Source: Streptomyces djakartensis
Lineage (GTDB): Bacteria; Actinomycetota; Actinomycetes; Streptomycetales; Streptomycetaceae
Reading direction: 5' to 3'
Assembly: GCF_014651075.1 (NCBI RefSeq)
Contig: NZ_BMWE01000032.1
Location: forward strand, 1-56,662
DNA length: 56,662 nucleotides
Shown here: positions 7,386-16,135 of the stretch, one piece after another
How positions within the stretch are numbered: position 1 is the first letter of the stretch
Layout of the letters: every line of letters starts with the position of its first letter
Notes under the pieces: generated by a model
Databases searched by the model: none
Seen by the model: the letters and a program-made list of their open reading frames with translations, nothing else
Told to the model about the DNA's origin: nothing
Made by a program: the position numbers and the translations under genes

Positions 7386-8729
7386 TCACTGGGAGAGGAT
7401 GAGGTTGATCTGCTCGTTGGTCTGGTCGAGGCTGCTCACGGGCTTTCCGTTGCCGTAGATGTCCTCCATCGCCGGCTGCATGAGCGCCGTCATGTCCGCC
7501 GAGTAGCTGGCGATCGGGTAGGAGAACGTCCGGAAGTGCTTCTTGTCGGCCACGGGGTCGGTGAAAGACGAGACGTCGATGCCCTTCTTCCGGTAGGCGG
7601 CGACGGCGGCCTCGGTCCCGGCCTTCGTGGCGGGGAAGACGACGCCGTACCTGCCGACGGCCCTCTGGCACTTGTCCGAGGCCAGGTACGCCACCCACTT
7701 CTTGGCGCCCGCCTTGTTCTTGGAGGCCTTGGTGACGGAGTCGGCGAGGCCGTTCATCATGGTGGCGCGCTTGCCGGTCGGGCCGGCCGGTGTCAGGGCG
7801 GTCTTGATGTCCTTGCCCTTGAAGCCCGTGTAGGTGGAGATCATCCAGGCTCCGTCGAAGGCGGTGGCCGCCTTGCCCGCGGCGATCTGCGTGTTCTGCT
7901 GGTTGGACTGGATGTTGTAGTCGGACAGGGGCGGCATGTACCCCTTCTTCGCCAGTCCGAAGTACCACTTGATGACCGACTGGAAGGTCTTGCTGTCGTA
8001 CTGGTACCTCGTGCCCCAGCGGGGCTTGTCCAGGTAGCTCCACCCGGCGGAGGCGGCGAAGGTGCTCCACTGGGTCTGGCCGTCGCCGAAGCCGCCGCCG
8101 CCCGTGGCCAGGCCGTACACCTTCACCTTGTTCCTGTCGAAGCCCGGCTCGTCGCCCCGCTTGCCGTTCCGGTCGACCGTCAGGCGGGCGATGGCCTTCT
8201 CGAAGGTGCCGCCGTCCTCGGGGTTCCAGCGGAGATTGCTGAGCTGCTCCGCGCTGAGGCCGGCCTCCTCGGTCATCTTCGAGTTGTAGAACAGCGAGAC
8301 GGTGTCCCAGTCCTTCGGGGCGCCGTAGCGGTGGCCGTCCTTGCCGATCCAGTTGGCGGCGAGGCCCGGCTGGTAGTCCGAGTCCTTGATGCCGAGGTCG
8401 TCCAGCGGTTCGAGCACCTTCAGGTCGGCGAACTGGCCGAAGTTCTGGATGTGGTCGGTGAACACGTCAGGCTGGGTGCCCGCGATGAACCCGGCGGTGA
8501 GCTTGGTCCAGTAGTCGCTCCAGCCCAGCTGCGTGATCCTGACCTTCAGCCCGGGGTTCTCCTTCTCGAACCCTTTGGCGCAGGCCTGGTAGGCGGGCAG
8601 CTGGTTGGCGTCCCACAGCCAGTACGTGACCGTGTGCGCGGACGAGCCGGCGGCGCCTCCGCCCGCACATCCGCTGACCAGGGACAGCGCCAGCGCTCCG
8701 GTCGCCGCGACGAGCGTACAAATTCGCAT
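7386..8729 (-). CDS. Sugar ABC transporter substrate-binding lipoprotein (locus 1)
   Basis: About 447 residues. The N-terminus has a lipoprotein signal ending LVSGC (lipobox, Cys about 22), so the protein is anchored outside the membrane. The body is a cluster-1 (MalE-like) binding protein: TVTYWLWDANQLPAYQACAKGFEKENPG, then LGWSDYWTKLTAGFIAGTQPDV. ATG 8729 is preferred over the overlapping GTG 8732 because it has better spacing from AGGGGA. It lies 10 bp downstream of permease 8740 and upstream of the Gfo/Idh/MocA gene in one operon. The ligand cannot be read from sequence. Confidence 0.93.
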   Translation of the reverse strand: MRICTLVAATGALALSLVSGCAGGGAAGSSAHTVTYWLWDANQLPAYQACAKGFEKENPGLKVRITQLGWSDYWTKLTAGFIAGTQPDVFTDHIQNFGQFADLKVLEPLDDLGIKDSDYQPGLAANWIGKDGHRYGAPKDWDTVSLFYNSKMTEEAGLSAEQLSNLRWNPEDGGTFEKAIARLTVDRNGKRGDEPGFDRNKVKVYGLATGGGGFGDGQTQWSTFAASAGWSYLDKPRWGTRYQYDSKTFQSVIKWYFGLAKKGYMPPLSDYNIQSNQQNTQIAAGKAATAFDGAWMISTYTGFKGKDIKTALTPAGPTGKRATMMNGLADSVTKASKNKAGAKKWVAYLASDKCQRAVGRYGVVFPATKAGTEAAVAAYRKKGIDVSSFTDPVADKKHFRTFSYPIASYSADMTALMQPAMEDIYGNGKPVSSLDQTNEQINLILSQ

Positions 8730-8739
8730 CACTGTCCCC

Positions 8740-9657
8740 TTACTTGATTCCGGTGAAGCCGATGGAGCTGACGATGCGGCGCGCGAAGCAGGTGAACAGC
8801 ACCAGCATCGGCAGGGCGGCGATCAGCGTCGCCGCCATGAGGCCGGACCAGTCGACGCCGGTCGCCGGGGTCTGCGCCCGGAAGATCGCCAACGCCACGG
8901 TCAGCACCCGCGAGCTGTCGCTGTAGGAGACCATCAGCGGCCAGAAGTAGTCGTTCCAGGAGGTGATGTACGTCAGCACGCCCAGCGTGATGATGGGCGT
9001 CGACGCCATCGGGAGCACCACCCGGAAGAAGATCTCGGCCTTCCCGGCGCCGTCGAGCAGCGCAGCCTCCTCGACCTCCCGCGGGATGTTCATGAAGAAC
9101 TGCCGCAGGAAGAACACCGCGAACGGGGTCATGAACATGGTGGGCAGGGCGATGCCGAGGAGCGTGTCCACCAGGTGGAGTTGTTTGATGAGCACGAAGT
9201 TCGGCAGCAGTGTGAAGATGGCCGGCACCATCATCCCGGCGAGGAACAGGCCGAACACCTTGTCCCGCCCGCGCCAGCGCAGCCGCGAGAAGGCGTACGC
9301 GGCCATCGCGGAGAAGAAGAGCTGGCATCCGGTGATCAGGGTGGAGACCAGCACCGAGTTGAGCAGGTAGCGCCAGAAGTCGAGTCCGCCGCCCGCGCCG
9401 CCCTGTGCGACGGCCTCCTCGGCGGACTGCATGCCCAGGGCACGTTCGAAGCCGCTGGTGGTGAGGTCCACGGGCAGCGGGTCGGTCGGGTCGGCGTTCA
9501 GTCCGGCGTTGGTGGAGAGCGCGGTGCGCAGGATCCAGTAGAACGGCAGCAGGGTGATGAGGACGATCAGTCCCATCACGGTCCAGGCGGCGGCCCGCCC
9601 GAAGGGGAACCCGCGCCGCACCGGTCCGGCGGTCGTCGTGGTCGTCACGGCAGCCAT
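8740..9657 (-). CDS. Sugar ABC transporter permease, MalG type (locus 1)
   Basis: A 305-residue protein with about six membrane helices and the EAA loop EEAALLDGAGKAEIFFRVVLP, which contacts the ATPase. The first helix is AWTVMGLIVLITLLPFYWIL. It pairs with the upstream MalF-type permease to form the channel. No ATP-binding subunit is encoded in this locus, as in many Streptomyces sugar operons that share the general ATPase MsiK (known biology; MsiK itself is not in this window). Confidence 0.93.
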   Translation of the reverse strand: MAAVTTTTTAGPVRRGFPFGRAAAWTVMGLIVLITLLPFYWILRTALSTNAGLNADPTDPLPVDLTTSGFERALGMQSAEEAVAQGGAGGGLDFWRYLLNSVLVSTLITGCQLFFSAMAAYAFSRLRWRGRDKVFGLFLAGMMVPAIFTLLPNFVLIKQLHLVDTLLGIALPTMFMTPFAVFFLRQFFMNIPREVEEAALLDGAGKAEIFFRVVLPMASTPIITLGVLTYITSWNDYFWPLMVSYSDSSRVLTVALAIFRAQTPATGVDWSGLMAATLIAALPMLVLFTCFARRIVSSIGFTGIK

Positions 9658-9676
9658 GGCGGTGTCTCCCTTTCCG

Positions 9677-10642
9677 TCAGCCGAGGTCGGTCCGGCCGGC
9701 CCGGGTGAGCCGGTACTGGAGGACGGTGATGGCGCTCAGCACGACCAGCAGGGCGACCGACATGGCCGAGGCGTAGCCGAACTGGAAGCGCCCGAAGGCG
9801 GAGTTGTAGATGTAGTACTGGAGCACGTTGGTGGCGTTCGCGGGACCGCCCGCGGTGGTCACGGCCACGGTGTCGAACACCTGGAACGAGCCGATCACCG
9901 TCATGATCAGCACGACCGCCAGCACCGGCCGCAGCAGGGGCATGGTGATCCGCCAGAACATCCGCCACTCGCTCGCGCCGTCCATCCTGGCCGCCTCGTA
10001 CATGTCGTCGGGGATGGCCTGGAGACCGGCGAACAGCAGCAGCGCGGTGTAGCCGACGTGCCGCCACACGTTGATGAGCGCGATCGTCGGAATCGCCCAG
10101 GTCTCATCGGCGAGGAACGGGATGCGGTCGGCGCCGAGGGCGCTGATGATCTCGTTGCCGATGCCGAGCTGGGTGTCGAGGATCCAGAGCCAGACGAGAC
10201 CGGCCACGACGTTCGACATCAGGTACGGCGTGAGCACGATCCCGCGCAGCATCGCCGACCGCGTCAGCCGCTGCAGGAGCACCGCCGTCGCGAGCGCCGC
10301 GACCGTCTGCACTCCGATGTTGATGACGACGTACTCGACCGTGACCCACAGCGAGTCCCAGAAGATGGGGTCGTTGACCATGCGGACGTAGTTGTCCAGA
10401 CCCACCCATTCCGCCGGCGTCAGCAGGTTGAACCGGGTGAAGCTCAGATAGACACCCCGCAGTGTCGGCCAGAGCAGGAAGACCACGAAGCCGAGCAGTG
10501 CCGGCGCGATGAAGACCGCGGCAAGCCGTCCGTCCCCCCGGTCGTCGCCCGTCTCGGTACGTCCTGTCCTGGGTTTGCTGCGGTCCTCCGCGGCGCCGCC
10601 CGCGGGCAGGCGCGATGGAGGGCTGCTGGAGGCGATGGTCAC
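9677..10642 (-). CDS. Sugar ABC transporter permease, MalF type (locus 1)
   Basis: A 321-residue protein with a charged N-terminal tail of about 40 residues, then helices starting AAVFIAPALLGFVVFLLW and the EAA loop YEAARMDGASEWRMFWRITMP. It is the first gene of the minus-strand operon; start is GTG 10642 with GAGGGA about 10 bases upstream. It is divergent from the ROK regulator at 10812, and the 169-bp spacer carries repeated TGCGAAA motifs. Confidence 0.93.
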   Translation of the reverse strand: MTIASSSPPSRLPAGGAAEDRSKPRTGRTETGDDRGDGRLAAVFIAPALLGFVVFLLWPTLRGVYLSFTRFNLLTPAEWVGLDNYVRMVNDPIFWDSLWVTVEYVVINIGVQTVAALATAVLLQRLTRSAMLRGIVLTPYLMSNVVAGLVWLWILDTQLGIGNEIISALGADRIPFLADETWAIPTIALINVWRHVGYTALLLFAGLQAIPDDMYEAARMDGASEWRMFWRITMPLLRPVLAVVLIMTVIGSFQVFDTVAVTTAGGPANATNVLQYYIYNSAFGRFQFGYASAMSVALLVVLSAITVLQYRLTRAGRTDLG

Positions 10643-10693
10643 GGGAGACTCCCTCGCTGCGGCGGCTCGTCCTCTGGCCGGACTTACTTTTGG

Positions 10694-10785
10694 TGCGAAA
10701 CAATTGCTGCGTCAAGAGGGGTGCAAACATCTTTTCGCAGCAACCGACACGGCCCTAGAGTGGTCATGTTGGTTTCAGTGCGAAA
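10694..10785. promoter_or_regulatory. Divergent control region with three TGCGAAA motifs
   Basis: TGCGAAA occurs at 10694-10700 and 10779-10785, and inverted as TTTCGCA at 10733-10739. The middle one is half of an 18-bp imperfect palindrome (10722-10739, TGCAAAC-N4-TTTCGCA). The region is AT-rich for this genome and lies between the transporter operon and the ROK gene, the expected place for ROK binding. The assignment to that protein is inference. Confidence 0.6.
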
Positions 10786-10811
10786 AAAAGGGCGAGGGGA
10801 GGCCGAGCCGA

Positions 10812-11972
10812 ATGACCGCAGGCATCGCCAGTTGGCTGCCGCTGAGCACGGGGGAGCGCTCGGTGGCGATCGAGGTGCTCGTCCACGGCCCGCTGTCGCG
10901 CACCGAGCTCGCCCGCAGGCTGGGCCTGTCGGCCGGGAGCCTCACCCGGCTGACCAAGCCGCTGATCGAGTCGGGCCTGCTGGTCGAGGTGGCCGAGGCG
11001 GGAGTGTCCGCGGAGGCGCGCCAGGGCCGCCCCTCGACCCCGCTGGACGTCGTCGCCGACTCCCGGTACTTCCTCGGCTTCAAGGTCACCGAGGACATGG
11101 TCTACGCCGTCGTCACCACGCTCAGGAGCCACATCGTCGCCCGCCACGACCGTCCGCTCACCACCCACGACCCTGCCGAAGTCGCCGACGTTCTGGGCGA
11201 GATGACCGCGGCATTGGCCCGCGACCACCCCCGGCTCGCCGGGATCGGCATCGGGATCGGCGGGTTCGTCCAGGACCGGGCCGTGGTCGGCGAGTCCCCT
11301 TTCCTGCTGTGGCGGGACGTCCCGCTGGCCGAGCTCGTCGAGCGACGCACCGGGCTTCCCGTGGTCGTCGAGAACGACGTCGCCGCGCTGGTCGAGTCCG
11401 AGACCTGGTTCGGGGCCGGACGCGGCCTGGACCGCTTCGTGGTCCTCACCATCGGCGCCGGCGTGGGCTACGGGCTCGTGCTGGGCGGCAAGCGGGTGCC
11501 CTTCGCCGAGGAGGACCGCGGCTTCGGGCGCCACTGGATCGTCGACCCGAACGGCCCGCTCACCCCGGAGGGGCGGCGCGGCAGCGCCGTCTCGCTGCTG
11601 ACCATCCCCAGCATCCGCTACCAGATCCACGCCGCCACCGGTCGCGACCACACCTACGAGGAGATCCTCGCGCTGGCCGCCGCCGGGGATCCCATGCCCG
11701 CCCGGGTGGTCGACGAGGCGGCGCGCGCTCTGGGTGCGCTCCTCGCCCAGATCTCCAACTTCGTGATGCCGCAGAAGATCCTGCTCGCGGGGGAGGGGGT
11801 CGGGCTTATGGACGTGGCGGGCAAGACGGTCGAGGAGACCGTCCGAGACAACCGGCACCCCCTGGCCGCCCCGCTCGACCTGGAGACGAAGGTGTCCGAC
11901 TTTCACGACTGGGCGCGTGGCGCGGCCGTTCTGGCCATCCAGGTCCTTGTGCTGGGATCGGCCGAAGGGTGA
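10812..11972 (+). CDS. ROK-family transcriptional regulator (locus 1)
   Basis: A 386-residue protein. The winged helix-turn-helix (residues about 15-60) reads LSRTELARRLGLSAGSLTRL. The ROK sugar-binding fold follows, with GIGIGIGGFV and VVVENDVAAL and the GAGVGYGLVLGGK glycine loop. The zinc-binding cysteine cluster of classic ROK proteins (CxCGxxGC) is absent, replaced by DPNGPLTPEGRRGS. ATG 10812 is chosen because the HTH follows directly; the frame is open upstream without homology. Divergence from the transporter genes argues for control of sugar locus 1. Confidence 0.9.
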   Translation: MTAGIASWLPLSTGERSVAIEVLVHGPLSRTELARRLGLSAGSLTRLTKPLIESGLLVEVAEAGVSAEARQGRPSTPLDVVADSRYFLGFKVTEDMVYAVVTTLRSHIVARHDRPLTTHDPAEVADVLGEMTAALARDHPRLAGIGIGIGGFVQDRAVVGESPFLLWRDVPLAELVERRTGLPVVVENDVAALVESETWFGAGRGLDRFVVLTIGAGVGYGLVLGGKRVPFAEEDRGFGRHWIVDPNGPLTPEGRRGSAVSLLTIPSIRYQIHAATGRDHTYEEILALAAAGDPMPARVVDEAARALGALLAQISNFVMPQKILLAGEGVGLMDVAGKTVEETVRDNRHPLAAPLDLETKVSDFHDWARGAAVLAIQVLVLGSAEG

Positions 11973-12071
11973 ACAGCCTCACGTTTACCGGGAGATGGAC
12001 GTGATCAGTGACACTGTCCGGAATGCCCCTTTGGCTCGTGATTACTCACATCGCCTTCACCTTCGGGGTCG

Positions 12072-12085
12072 TATGCTTCACAGCA
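12072..12085 (+). promoter_or_regulatory. -10 element TATGCT, likely leaderless start
   Basis: TATGCT at 12072-12077 ends 7 bp before the ATG at 12085, placing transcription initiation at or next to the start codon. No ribosome site precedes the ATG. Confidence 0.5.
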
Positions 12086-12258
12086 TGTCCACCACTGTTG
12101 AATCCTCTTCCGAGCGATCGGCTGACGAGGTCAACGAGGAGATCCGTGCCCTGTGGCGCCGGTCGGGCGGGACACTGAGCGTCGAGCAGCGTGAGGAGTA
12201 CCAGCGGCTCGTCCTGGAGTGGGCCGCCGCGGTCCCGCAGCCGGCGCCTGCCGTCTGA
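12085..12258 (+). CDS. Small conserved-looking hypothetical protein (57 aa)
   Basis: A 57-residue acidic, helical protein starting MSTTVESSSERSADEVNEEI and containing RALWRRSGGTLSVEQREEYQRLVLEW. It ends in an Ala/Pro-rich tail. Codon third positions are GC-rich, and the protein looks like the small SSSERSADEVN-type proteins common in Streptomyces. No function is known to me. An upstream in-frame ATG at 12073 is inside the -10 element and is less likely. It stands alone between the ROK gene and the EamA pseudogene. Confidence 0.65.
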   Translation: MSTTVESSSERSADEVNEEIRALWRRSGGTLSVEQREEYQRLVLEWAAAVPQPAPAV

Positions 12259-12314
12259 GCGTCGCGCAGGTCCGCTGACGCATCGGACCCTCGTCCCGGG
12301 GCACCCCAGATCGA

Positions 12315-13134
12315 ATGGGTGCCCTCCTCGCACTTTCCTCGGCCGTCGTCTACGGCGTCGTCGACTTCACCGGCGGTCTGCTGTCCCGGCGGGCGCACCA
12401 CACTGCCGTCACCTTCCTCGGCCAGTTGGGCGGGCTGCTGCTCGCCTGCGCCGCCGCGCTCCTGCTGCCCGCCGGCGCCGTTCGCTGCACCGACCTGCTG
12501 TGGGGGGCGCTGTCCGGCGTCGGCAGCGGGGTCGCCATGCGGTTCCTCAACCTTGGCCTCAGCCGCGGCGCGATGAGTGTCGTGGTGCCCGTGAGCGCCG
12601 TCACCGGCGTCGCTCTGTCGGTGCTGTGCGGCGTGCTCGTCCTCGGCGACCGTCCGGGGGCCGTCGCCTGGCTGGGCATCGCCGTCACGGTGCCCGCGCT
12701 GTGGTTCGTCTCCGGGGGGAGGAAGGGTGCGGGCAGGGAGGTGGCGGACGGGCCGCTCGCCGGCGTGGGCGTCGCCGTGCAGTACCTCGCCCTCGGCCCA
12801 GGCGGGCGCCGGGAGCGGGCTCTGGCCGGTCGCCGCGGGGCGAGTCGCCGCCGTCCTCGTCCTCCTGCCGGACGCCGCACGCCACGCACGCCGGCTGCGG
12901 CTGCCGCCGGGACGGTGCGCCCAGTCCCTCCTCGTCGGGGCCGGCGCGGCGCTCGGCCTCGTGCTGTATCTGCTCGCCGCACAGTTGCTCGCCGTGGCCG
13001 TCGTCCTCGCCTCCCTCTGTCCGGCCCTGCCCGTCATCCTGGGCCTCGCCCTCCTGCACGAGCGCGTCAGCGCGCGTCAGATGACGGGACTGCTGGGGGC
13101 GGGGGTGGCGACGGTGCTGCTCACACTCGGCTGA
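12315..13134 (+). pseudogene. EamA/DMT-family transporter broken by a one-base frameshift
   Basis: The first frame (from ATG 12315) gives membrane helices starting MGALLALSSAVVYGVVDFTG and runs through LAGVGVAVQYLAL. After about 12796 homology continues in another frame as QAGAGSGLWPVAAGRVAAVL through HERVSARQMTGLLGAGVATVLL to the stop at 13134. An extra G in CCTCGGCCCA (12791-12800) explains the shift; removing one G restores an uninterrupted protein of about 270 residues with ten helices. It is either a true pseudogene or a base-call error. The intact family exports metabolites. Confidence 0.82.
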
Positions 13135-13162
13135 GGTGAACACGGCGAGGCCCCGGCCGCCA

Positions 13163-14503
13163 TCACCCCCAAGTGGCCGAGTAGTACTGCCGATACGCCT
13201 TTCGTTCCTGCTCCGAGCGGATCCACCGGGTCGCCACCAGGGCCAGCAGGCTGCCGGCGATGACCAGCAGGCCGGGTCCGACGTTGCGCGGGTCGGTGAG
13301 CCGGGTCAGGAGGCTCGACACCTCCCCGCCCGTCACCGGTGCCGACGACCCGGGTGACGCGGTGCCCTGCGAGGCGGACGGCGCGGGTGCCGCGCCACCG
13401 GCCTGCTTGGACACGATCAGCTTGACGTTCAGCTCGGTGAGCGCCTTCGTCACCGGCTGGAAGAACGTCGTACCGCCCGCGGTGCAGTCCCCGCTGCCGC
13501 CCGACGTCACGCCGAGCGCGATGCCGTCGGCGAACATCGGACCGCCGCTGTCGCCGGGTTCGGCGCACACGCTCGTCTCGATGAGGCCGGTGACCGTGCC
13601 CTCCGGGTAGTTGACCGTGGCGTTCAGCGCGGTCACCTCACCCTCGCGCAGACCGGTGGTGCTGCCACTGCGGAACACCTTCTGCCCGACCTCCGGATCG
13701 GCCACGCCCGTGATCCGCACGCCCTCGCGGTCATTGATCGACACCACCTCCGCGCCCTTGCCCGCGCGGCCGCTGTCGTACTTCACCAGGGAGTAGTCGT
13801 CACCCGGGAAGCTGCCCCTGAGGGACGTACCGACCTGCTGCCGGCCCCGGTCGTCGGCGAACCAGACCGAACCGTCGGGCCCGCAGTGCCCGGCCGTGAG
13901 GATGTAATCGGTCTTCCCGTCGGTCACGTTGAAACCGGCCGAGCAGCGCCCGGCGGTCGACAGGATCGGCTCCGCGCCGTTGAGGCGCGTCGTGAACGTG
14001 CCCTCGGTGCGCTCCATGCGCACGAAGCCGCCGATGCCCTTGGCGACTTCGGTCATCCTGGACCAGTCGGCGGCGGACACGGTGCTGTCCCCGCGTACGA
14101 CGACCTGGTTGTTCTTGTAGTCCAGGGACCACGACGTGCCGGCCACTCTGGGTGCCGAACGCAAGCTGGCCGTGGCGGACTTGAGATCGCTCATGCTGTG
14201 GCGCACCATCTTCGGCCGGGCACCGGCGCGCCTCACCTCGGCCGCGGCCTCGTCGTCCGTGACCGCGACCACCGGCCGGCCCGCCGAGTCGACCCAGTTG
14301 CCGGCCGTGCGGGAGGTGCCGAGCCGGGACGTCAGCTCGCTGCCCATGCTCGTGGCGGGCCGGGCGGAGAACGGGACGCCGATCGATGGGTCCGGGGGCT
14401 CGCTCGCCACGGCGGTGGTGACCATCGCTCCTCCGAGAAGGAGTCCGCCGACGGCTGCCAGCCGTGTCACTCGCCGGACGACCCGTCGTCGTGCGTGCCT
14501 CAT
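13163..14503 (-). CDS. Membrane-anchored S1-family (streptogrisin-like) serine protease
   Basis: A 446-residue protein with a signal peptide (residues 1-34), a pro-region (about 35-175) and a chymotrypsin-fold domain. His206 lies in LTAGHCG, Asp235/236 in PGDDYSLVKYD and Ser319 in AEPGDSGGPMF. The C-terminal streptogrisin motif GGSGDCTAGGTTFF is at 335-348. A Ser/Pro/Ala linker and one membrane helix (about 412-435, GPGLLVIAGSLLALVATRW) tether it to the cell surface with a short cytosolic tail. ATG 14503 has GGAG upstream. It points away from the MalY gene; a copied piece of this gene lies at 14703. Confidence 0.88.
   Translation of the reverse strand: MRHARRRVVRRVTRLAAVGGLLLGGAMVTTAVASEPPDPSIGVPFSARPATSMGSELTSRLGTSRTAGNWVDSAGRPVVAVTDDEAAAEVRRAGARPKMVRHSMSDLKSATASLRSAPRVAGTSWSLDYKNNQVVVRGDSTVSAADWSRMTEVAKGIGGFVRMERTEGTFTTRLNGAEPILSTAGRCSAGFNVTDGKTDYILTAGHCGPDGSVWFADDRGRQQVGTSLRGSFPGDDYSLVKYDSGRAGKGAEVVSINDREGVRITGVADPEVGQKVFRSGSTTGLREGEVTALNATVNYPEGTVTGLIETSVCAEPGDSGGPMFADGIALGVTSGGSGDCTAGGTTFFQPVTKALTELNVKLIVSKQAGGAAPAPSASQGTASPGSSAPVTGGEVSSLLTRLTDPRNVGPGLLVIAGSLLALVATRWIRSEQERKAYRQYYSATWG
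13459..13501 (-). repeat. 43-bp repeat, source copy (inside the S1 protease gene)
   Basis: This segment encodes the conserved GSGDCTAGGTTFF motif of the protease. It matches 14703-14745 exactly, and the similarity continues with two mismatches for about 14 bp more. Same orientation as the second copy, 1244 bp away. Confidence 0.93.
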
Positions 14504-14600
14504 GCATGGCTCCCGAACCAGAACATCACAGTGCGAACACCGCAGGGCACTCCTTGAGTTGAGCGCCCGTCTTCCCATACGGGGCGGAGCCGTGCCGTGT

Positions 14601-14696
14601 TCAGCCGGCGCGCCATCTCTTCACCACCGGCCTGCCACCGGGACGGCGGCGCCTGCTCAGCTCGTCCGAGTCGATCTCGCGGGCCGCCGTGAGCAT
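14601..14696 (-). pseudogene. Possible C-terminal stub of an unidentified gene
   Basis: The minus strand reads MLTAAREIDSDELSRRRRPG, then GRPVVKRWRAG and a stop at 14601. The basic, charged tail resembles the end of a membrane protein, but I do not recognise it. It sits directly beside the inserted copy of the protease segment (14703), in the same arrangement as the ABC stub and the 52-bp copy near 2.4 kb. It could also be a chance open frame. Confidence 0.35.
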
Positions 14697-14702
14697 GTGC
14701 CC

Positions 14703-14745
14703 GGAAGAACGTCGTACCGCCCGCGGTGCAGTCCCCGCTGCCGCC
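14703..14745 (-). repeat. 43-bp repeat, inserted copy upstream of the protease gene
   Basis: An exact copy of 13459-13501, extending to about 14759 with two mismatches. It encodes the streptogrisin motif but has no protease sequence on either side. It lies in the otherwise gene-free stretch 14504-14928. Confidence 0.92.
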
Positions 14746-14916
14746 TGGCGTCACGCCGACGGGGGGGTGTGTCCAACCGGCCTGTGCGAACACGTCGGTG
14801 TCTGCGCCGGCGAGGTTCTCGCCGTCCGGCCCGGACCGTTCGCGGGCGATCTCCGGAGACGGGCCGCTCCTCCCGGCTTCCGCGTCCTCACGATTCGCGC
14901 TCACCGCACGGCCCCC

Positions 14917-14929
14917 TATCGTGTGTTCA
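14917..14929 (+). promoter_or_regulatory. -10 element TATCGT, likely leaderless start of the aminotransferase
   Basis: TATCGT at 14917-14922 ends 6 bp before the ATG at 14929, and no ribosome site is present. This is the typical spacing for leaderless actinobacterial mRNAs. Confidence 0.5.
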
Positions 14930-16104
14930 TGACCAGGATCCCGCACGAGACGTCCGGTGAGCCGAATCCTCTGCAGGCCCTCACGCTCGACCGGCTCCGC
15001 CGCCGTACGAGCATGAAGTGGCGCACCTACCCGGAGGACGTGCTGCCGGTGTGGGTGGCGGAGATGGACGTACCGCTCGCGGAGCCCGTCGTGCGCGCCG
15101 TCACCGACGCGCTCCACCTCGGGGACACCGGCTACCCCGCCGGTACGGCCTATGCGGAGGCGCTGTCCGCCTTCGCCGGGAAGCGGTGGAACTGGGACGG
15201 GCTCGCCGTGGAGCGCACGGCGATCGTGCCCGACGTCATGCTGGGCGTCGTCGAGATGCTCAAGCTGGTCACGGGGTACGGGGACGCGGTGGTGGTGAAC
15301 CCGCCGGTGTACCCGCCGTTCTACGACTTCGTCACGCACATGGACCGGCGAGTGGTGGAGGCCCCGCTGGGGGAGGACGGGCGCATCGATCCTGAGGTCC
15401 TGGAAGAGACCTTCCGGCGGGCCGTCGCGGGCGGGAAGCGGGTCGCGTATCTCCTGTGCAGCCCGCACAACCCGACCGGCACCGTCCACACGGCCGAGGA
15501 GCTGTCCGCCGTCGCCGGGCTCGCCGAGCGGTACGGCGTGCGGGTCGTCGCCGACGAGATCCACGCGCCGCTCGCGATCGGCGCGGACTTCGTGCCGTAC
15601 CTGAGCGTGCCGGGCGCCGAGCGGGGTCTGTCGCTGATGTCGGCCTCCAAGGCGTGGAACCTGGCCGGGCTCAAGGCCGCCCTGGCGATCGCCGGGCCCG
15701 GCGCCGCCGCGGACCTGGCCCGGATGCCCGAGGAGGTCGGGCACGGCCCGAGCCACGTCGGCGTCATCGCCCACACCGCCGCCCTGCGCGACGGCGGCAC
15801 ATGGCTGGACGCCCTGCTGTCCGGCCTGGACCACAACCGGCATCTGCTCGCGGACCTGCTGGCCGAGCACCTGCCCGCGGTCCGCTACCGCCCGGGCGAC
15901 GCCACCTACCTCGCCTGGCTCGACTGCCGCGCGCTCGGCCTCGGCGACGACCCGGCGGACGCCTTCCTGCACCGCGGGCGCGTCGCCCTCAACTCGGGGA
16001 TCCCCTTCGGCACCGGCGGTGAGGGCCACGCCCGCCTCAACCTGGCGGCCTCGCCCGAGGTGCTCACCGAGGCGGTGCGGCGGATGGCCGCGGCGCTCGG
16101 CTGA
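14929..16104 (+). CDS. MalY/PatB-type PLP-dependent aminotransferase or C-S lyase
   Basis: A 391-residue fold-type I PLP enzyme. The N-terminus LRRRTSMKWRTYPEDVLPVWVAEMDVPL is typical of MalY/PatB proteins. The PLP-lysine segment is SASKAWNLAGLK, with NPTGTVHTAEEL, VADEIHAPL and a C-terminal arginine in HARLNLAAS. Relatives cleave cystathionine and other C-S bonds (beta-lyase) or transaminate. Which applies cannot be decided here. The start is set at the ATG with the leaderless -10 element; it is followed 44 bp later by the F420/PPOX-type gene with its own promoter. Confidence 0.9.
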   Translation: MTRIPHETSGEPNPLQALTLDRLRRRTSMKWRTYPEDVLPVWVAEMDVPLAEPVVRAVTDALHLGDTGYPAGTAYAEALSAFAGKRWNWDGLAVERTAIVPDVMLGVVEMLKLVTGYGDAVVVNPPVYPPFYDFVTHMDRRVVEAPLGEDGRIDPEVLEETFRRAVAGGKRVAYLLCSPHNPTGTVHTAEELSAVAGLAERYGVRVVADEIHAPLAIGADFVPYLSVPGAERGLSLMSASKAWNLAGLKAALAIAGPGAAADLARMPEEVGHGPSHVGVIAHTAALRDGGTWLDALLSGLDHNRHLLADLLAEHLPAVRYRPGDATYLAWLDCRALGLGDDPADAFLHRGRVALNSGIPFGTGGEGHARLNLAASPEVLTEAVRRMAAALG

Positions 16105-16135
16105 ACCCGCGGGCGCGCGAGGCGCGGTCCGCTCG

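Noticed and set aside
6172..8070. A 632-residue protein on the minus strand spanning the binding-protein gene
   Set aside because: The upstream part is a shadow frame of the substrate-binding gene; the Rossmann start at 7371 is the real beginning.
9554..12004. An 816-residue plus-strand frame across the permease and ROK genes
   Set aside because: It reads as an Arg/Gly-rich shadow of the permease and ROK genes with no domain.
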